From assembly GCF_944387275.1 (NCBI RefSeq), contig NZ_CALXEG010000027.1, positions 1 to 43,207 on the forward strand: a DNA stretch of 43,207 nucleotides, given 5' to 3'. Under the pieces are notes generated by a model, which searched no databases, had not been told where the DNA came from, and worked only from the letters and a program-made list of their open reading frames with translations. The stretch is from an uncultured Pseudoflavonifractor sp. (lineage in GTDB: Bacteria > Bacillota > Clostridia > Oscillospirales > Oscillospiraceae). This document shows positions 42,545 through 43,207 of this stretch, piece by piece; the first letter of the stretch is position 1, and every line of letters begins with the position of its first letter. The position numbers were made by a program, and so were the translations under genes.

Positions 42545-42574
42545 AAAAAGAAAGGGCTGATTGCTCAGCCCTTT
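42545..42574 (-). terminator. Terminator overlapping the tsaD stop codon
   Basis: AAAGGGCTGA (42551-42560) and TCAGCCCTTT (42565-42574) form a perfect 10-bp stem around TTGC. On the minus strand it is followed by CTTTTTG. The tsaD stop codon (TGA, 42567-42565) is part of the stem. Confidence 0.85.
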
Positions 42575-43207
42575 CCAATGTCCCGGGTGGCGTAGGCGTT
42601 CAGATCCATGCCCGCCCGCTTCCCGGCGCAGTATTCGTAATAGCCCTGGCAGCCGATCATGGCTCCGTTGTCGCCGCACAGGCTCAGCTGGGGGAGGTAG
42701 AGCTTGTCGCCGCTCTCCCGGCAGGAGCGCTCCAGGTCGGCCCGGATGCGGCTGTTGGCCGCCACGCCCCCCGCCACGGCCACCTTGCCGTACCCCTTCA
42801 TCCGGGCGGCCTCCATGGCCCTGGGCACCAGCATATGGCTCACCGCCGCGCCGAAGGAGGCGGCCAGAGCGGGCAGGTCCAGCTCCTCCCCCTTCTGCTG
42901 GGCGTTGTGGATCAGGTTGATGGCAGCGGTCTTCAGCCCCGAGAAGGACATATCCAGGGGCGCGCCGTCCACATGGACCGAGGGGAAGGGGTATTTGCTG
43001 TCGTCCCCGCCCTGGGAGAGCCGGTCCATGGGGGCGCCGCCGGGGTAGCCGATGCCCAGCACCCGGGCCACCTTGTCAAAGCACTCCCCCGCCGCGTCGT
43101 CCCGGGTGGAGCCCAGCACCTCCATCTCGGTGTAGTCCCTCACATCCACGATGGCGGTGGTCCCCCCGGAGACGCACAGACAGACAAAGGGGGGCTCCAG
43201 CTCTGGG
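42565..43207 (-). CDS. tsaD: tRNA N6-adenosine threonylcarbamoyltransferase TsaD, C-terminal part (cut by window edge)
   Basis: The open frame continues past the right edge; about 213 C-terminal residues are visible. Family features are PPFVCLCVSGGTTAIV near the edge, the GSTRDDAAGECFDKVARVLG block, GYPGG, FSGLKTAAINLI, AVAGGVAANSRIR and the C-terminal CGDNGAMIG with a metal-ligand Asp. TsaD uses threonylcarbamoyl-AMP, with TsaB and TsaE, to make t6A at position 37 of ANN-decoding tRNAs. The usual SGGHT reads SGGTT here; the missing histidine is not one of the known metal ligands, which lie further N-terminal outside the window. It is adjacent to a tRNA-Thr gene, itself a t6A substrate, but that is probably coincidence. 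Confidence 0.93.
   Translation of the reverse strand, partial: PELEPPFVCLCVSGGTTAIVDVRDYTEMEVLGSTRDDAAGECFDKVARVLGIGYPGGAPMDRLSQGGDDSKYPFPSVHVDGAPLDMSFSGLKTAAINLIHNAQQKGEELDLPALAASFGAAVSHMLVPRAMEAARMKGYGKVAVAGGVAANSRIRADLERSCRESGDKLYLPQLSLCGDNGAMIGCQGYYEYCAGKRAGMDLNAYATRDIGKG

Noticed and set aside
42369..42578. A 69-codon minus-strand frame in the gap left of tsaD
   Set aside because: Its start lies within the tsaD end and terminator, it has no clear ribosome binding site, and it covers DnaA-box-like AT-rich DNA.

Overview
The window looks like chromosomal DNA of an anaerobic, GC-rich gut Firmicute, probably a member of the Clostridia near Oscillospiraceae. This is inferred from the GC-rich coding sequence with AT-rich intergenic gaps, strong AGGAGG-type ribosome binding sites, S-layer-homology (SLH) proteins and a strictly anaerobic catabolic pathway. 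No 16S or marker search was possible, so the placement is tentative.

Region 1 (1-20.9 kb, nearly all on the minus strand) is a complete nicotinate fermentation cluster like the one described for Eubacterium barkeri. In transcription order it runs: orphan EIIC-type membrane protein (candidate nicotinate importer), enamidase (ena), 6-hydroxynicotinate reductase (hnr), an ApbE-like UPF0280 protein coupled to hnr, an AA_synth-family protein, 2-(hydroxymethyl)glutarate dehydrogenase (hgd), nicotinate dehydrogenase FAD, 2Fe-2S and molybdenum subunits (ndhF, ndhS and a fused ndhL/M), dimethylmalate dehydratase (dmdA, dmdB), 2-methyleneglutarate mutase (mgm), methylitaconate isomerase (mii), a MutL-type mutase reactivase, dimethylmalate lyase (dml), 2-(hydroxymethyl)glutarate dehydratase (hmd), and the first codons of what looks like an NfnA/SudB ferredoxin-NADP reductase subunit. 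All nine known pathway enzymes are present, taking nicotinate to propionate plus pyruvate with release of ammonia and CO2. A divergent LysR gene at 20.05 kb is the likely regulator. Strong GC-rich hairpins sit at many gene boundaries, and a three-way-junction RNA candidate precedes hgd.

Region 2 (21.0-22.6 kb) is a monocistronic glutamate dehydrogenase gene with its own promoter and terminator.

Region 3 (22.7-30.9 kb) contains an SLH/Ig-like surface protein and an XRE regulator on the minus strand. They diverge from a plus-strand operon of a small degenerate Ser/Thr kinase and four tandem zinc-ribbon, single-pass membrane proteins. Three of the four are paralogs with predicted right-handed beta-helix outer domains. 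A perfect inverted repeat overlaps the kinase promoter.

Region 4 (30.9-40.1 kb, minus) is a two-gene operon. A cohesin-like/SLH cell-wall anchor precedes a 2598-residue secreted subtilase that carries an internal dockerin and no wall anchor of its own. This suggests a cohesin-dockerin surface protease complex, and I consider it, with the kinase/zinc-ribbon operon, the most novel part of the window.

Region 5 (40.3-43.2 kb, minus) has a MATE transporter gene broken by a perfect 20-bp tandem duplication, a tRNA-Thr(CGT), an intergenic gap with DnaA-box-like sequences, and the 3' part of tsaD running off the right edge.
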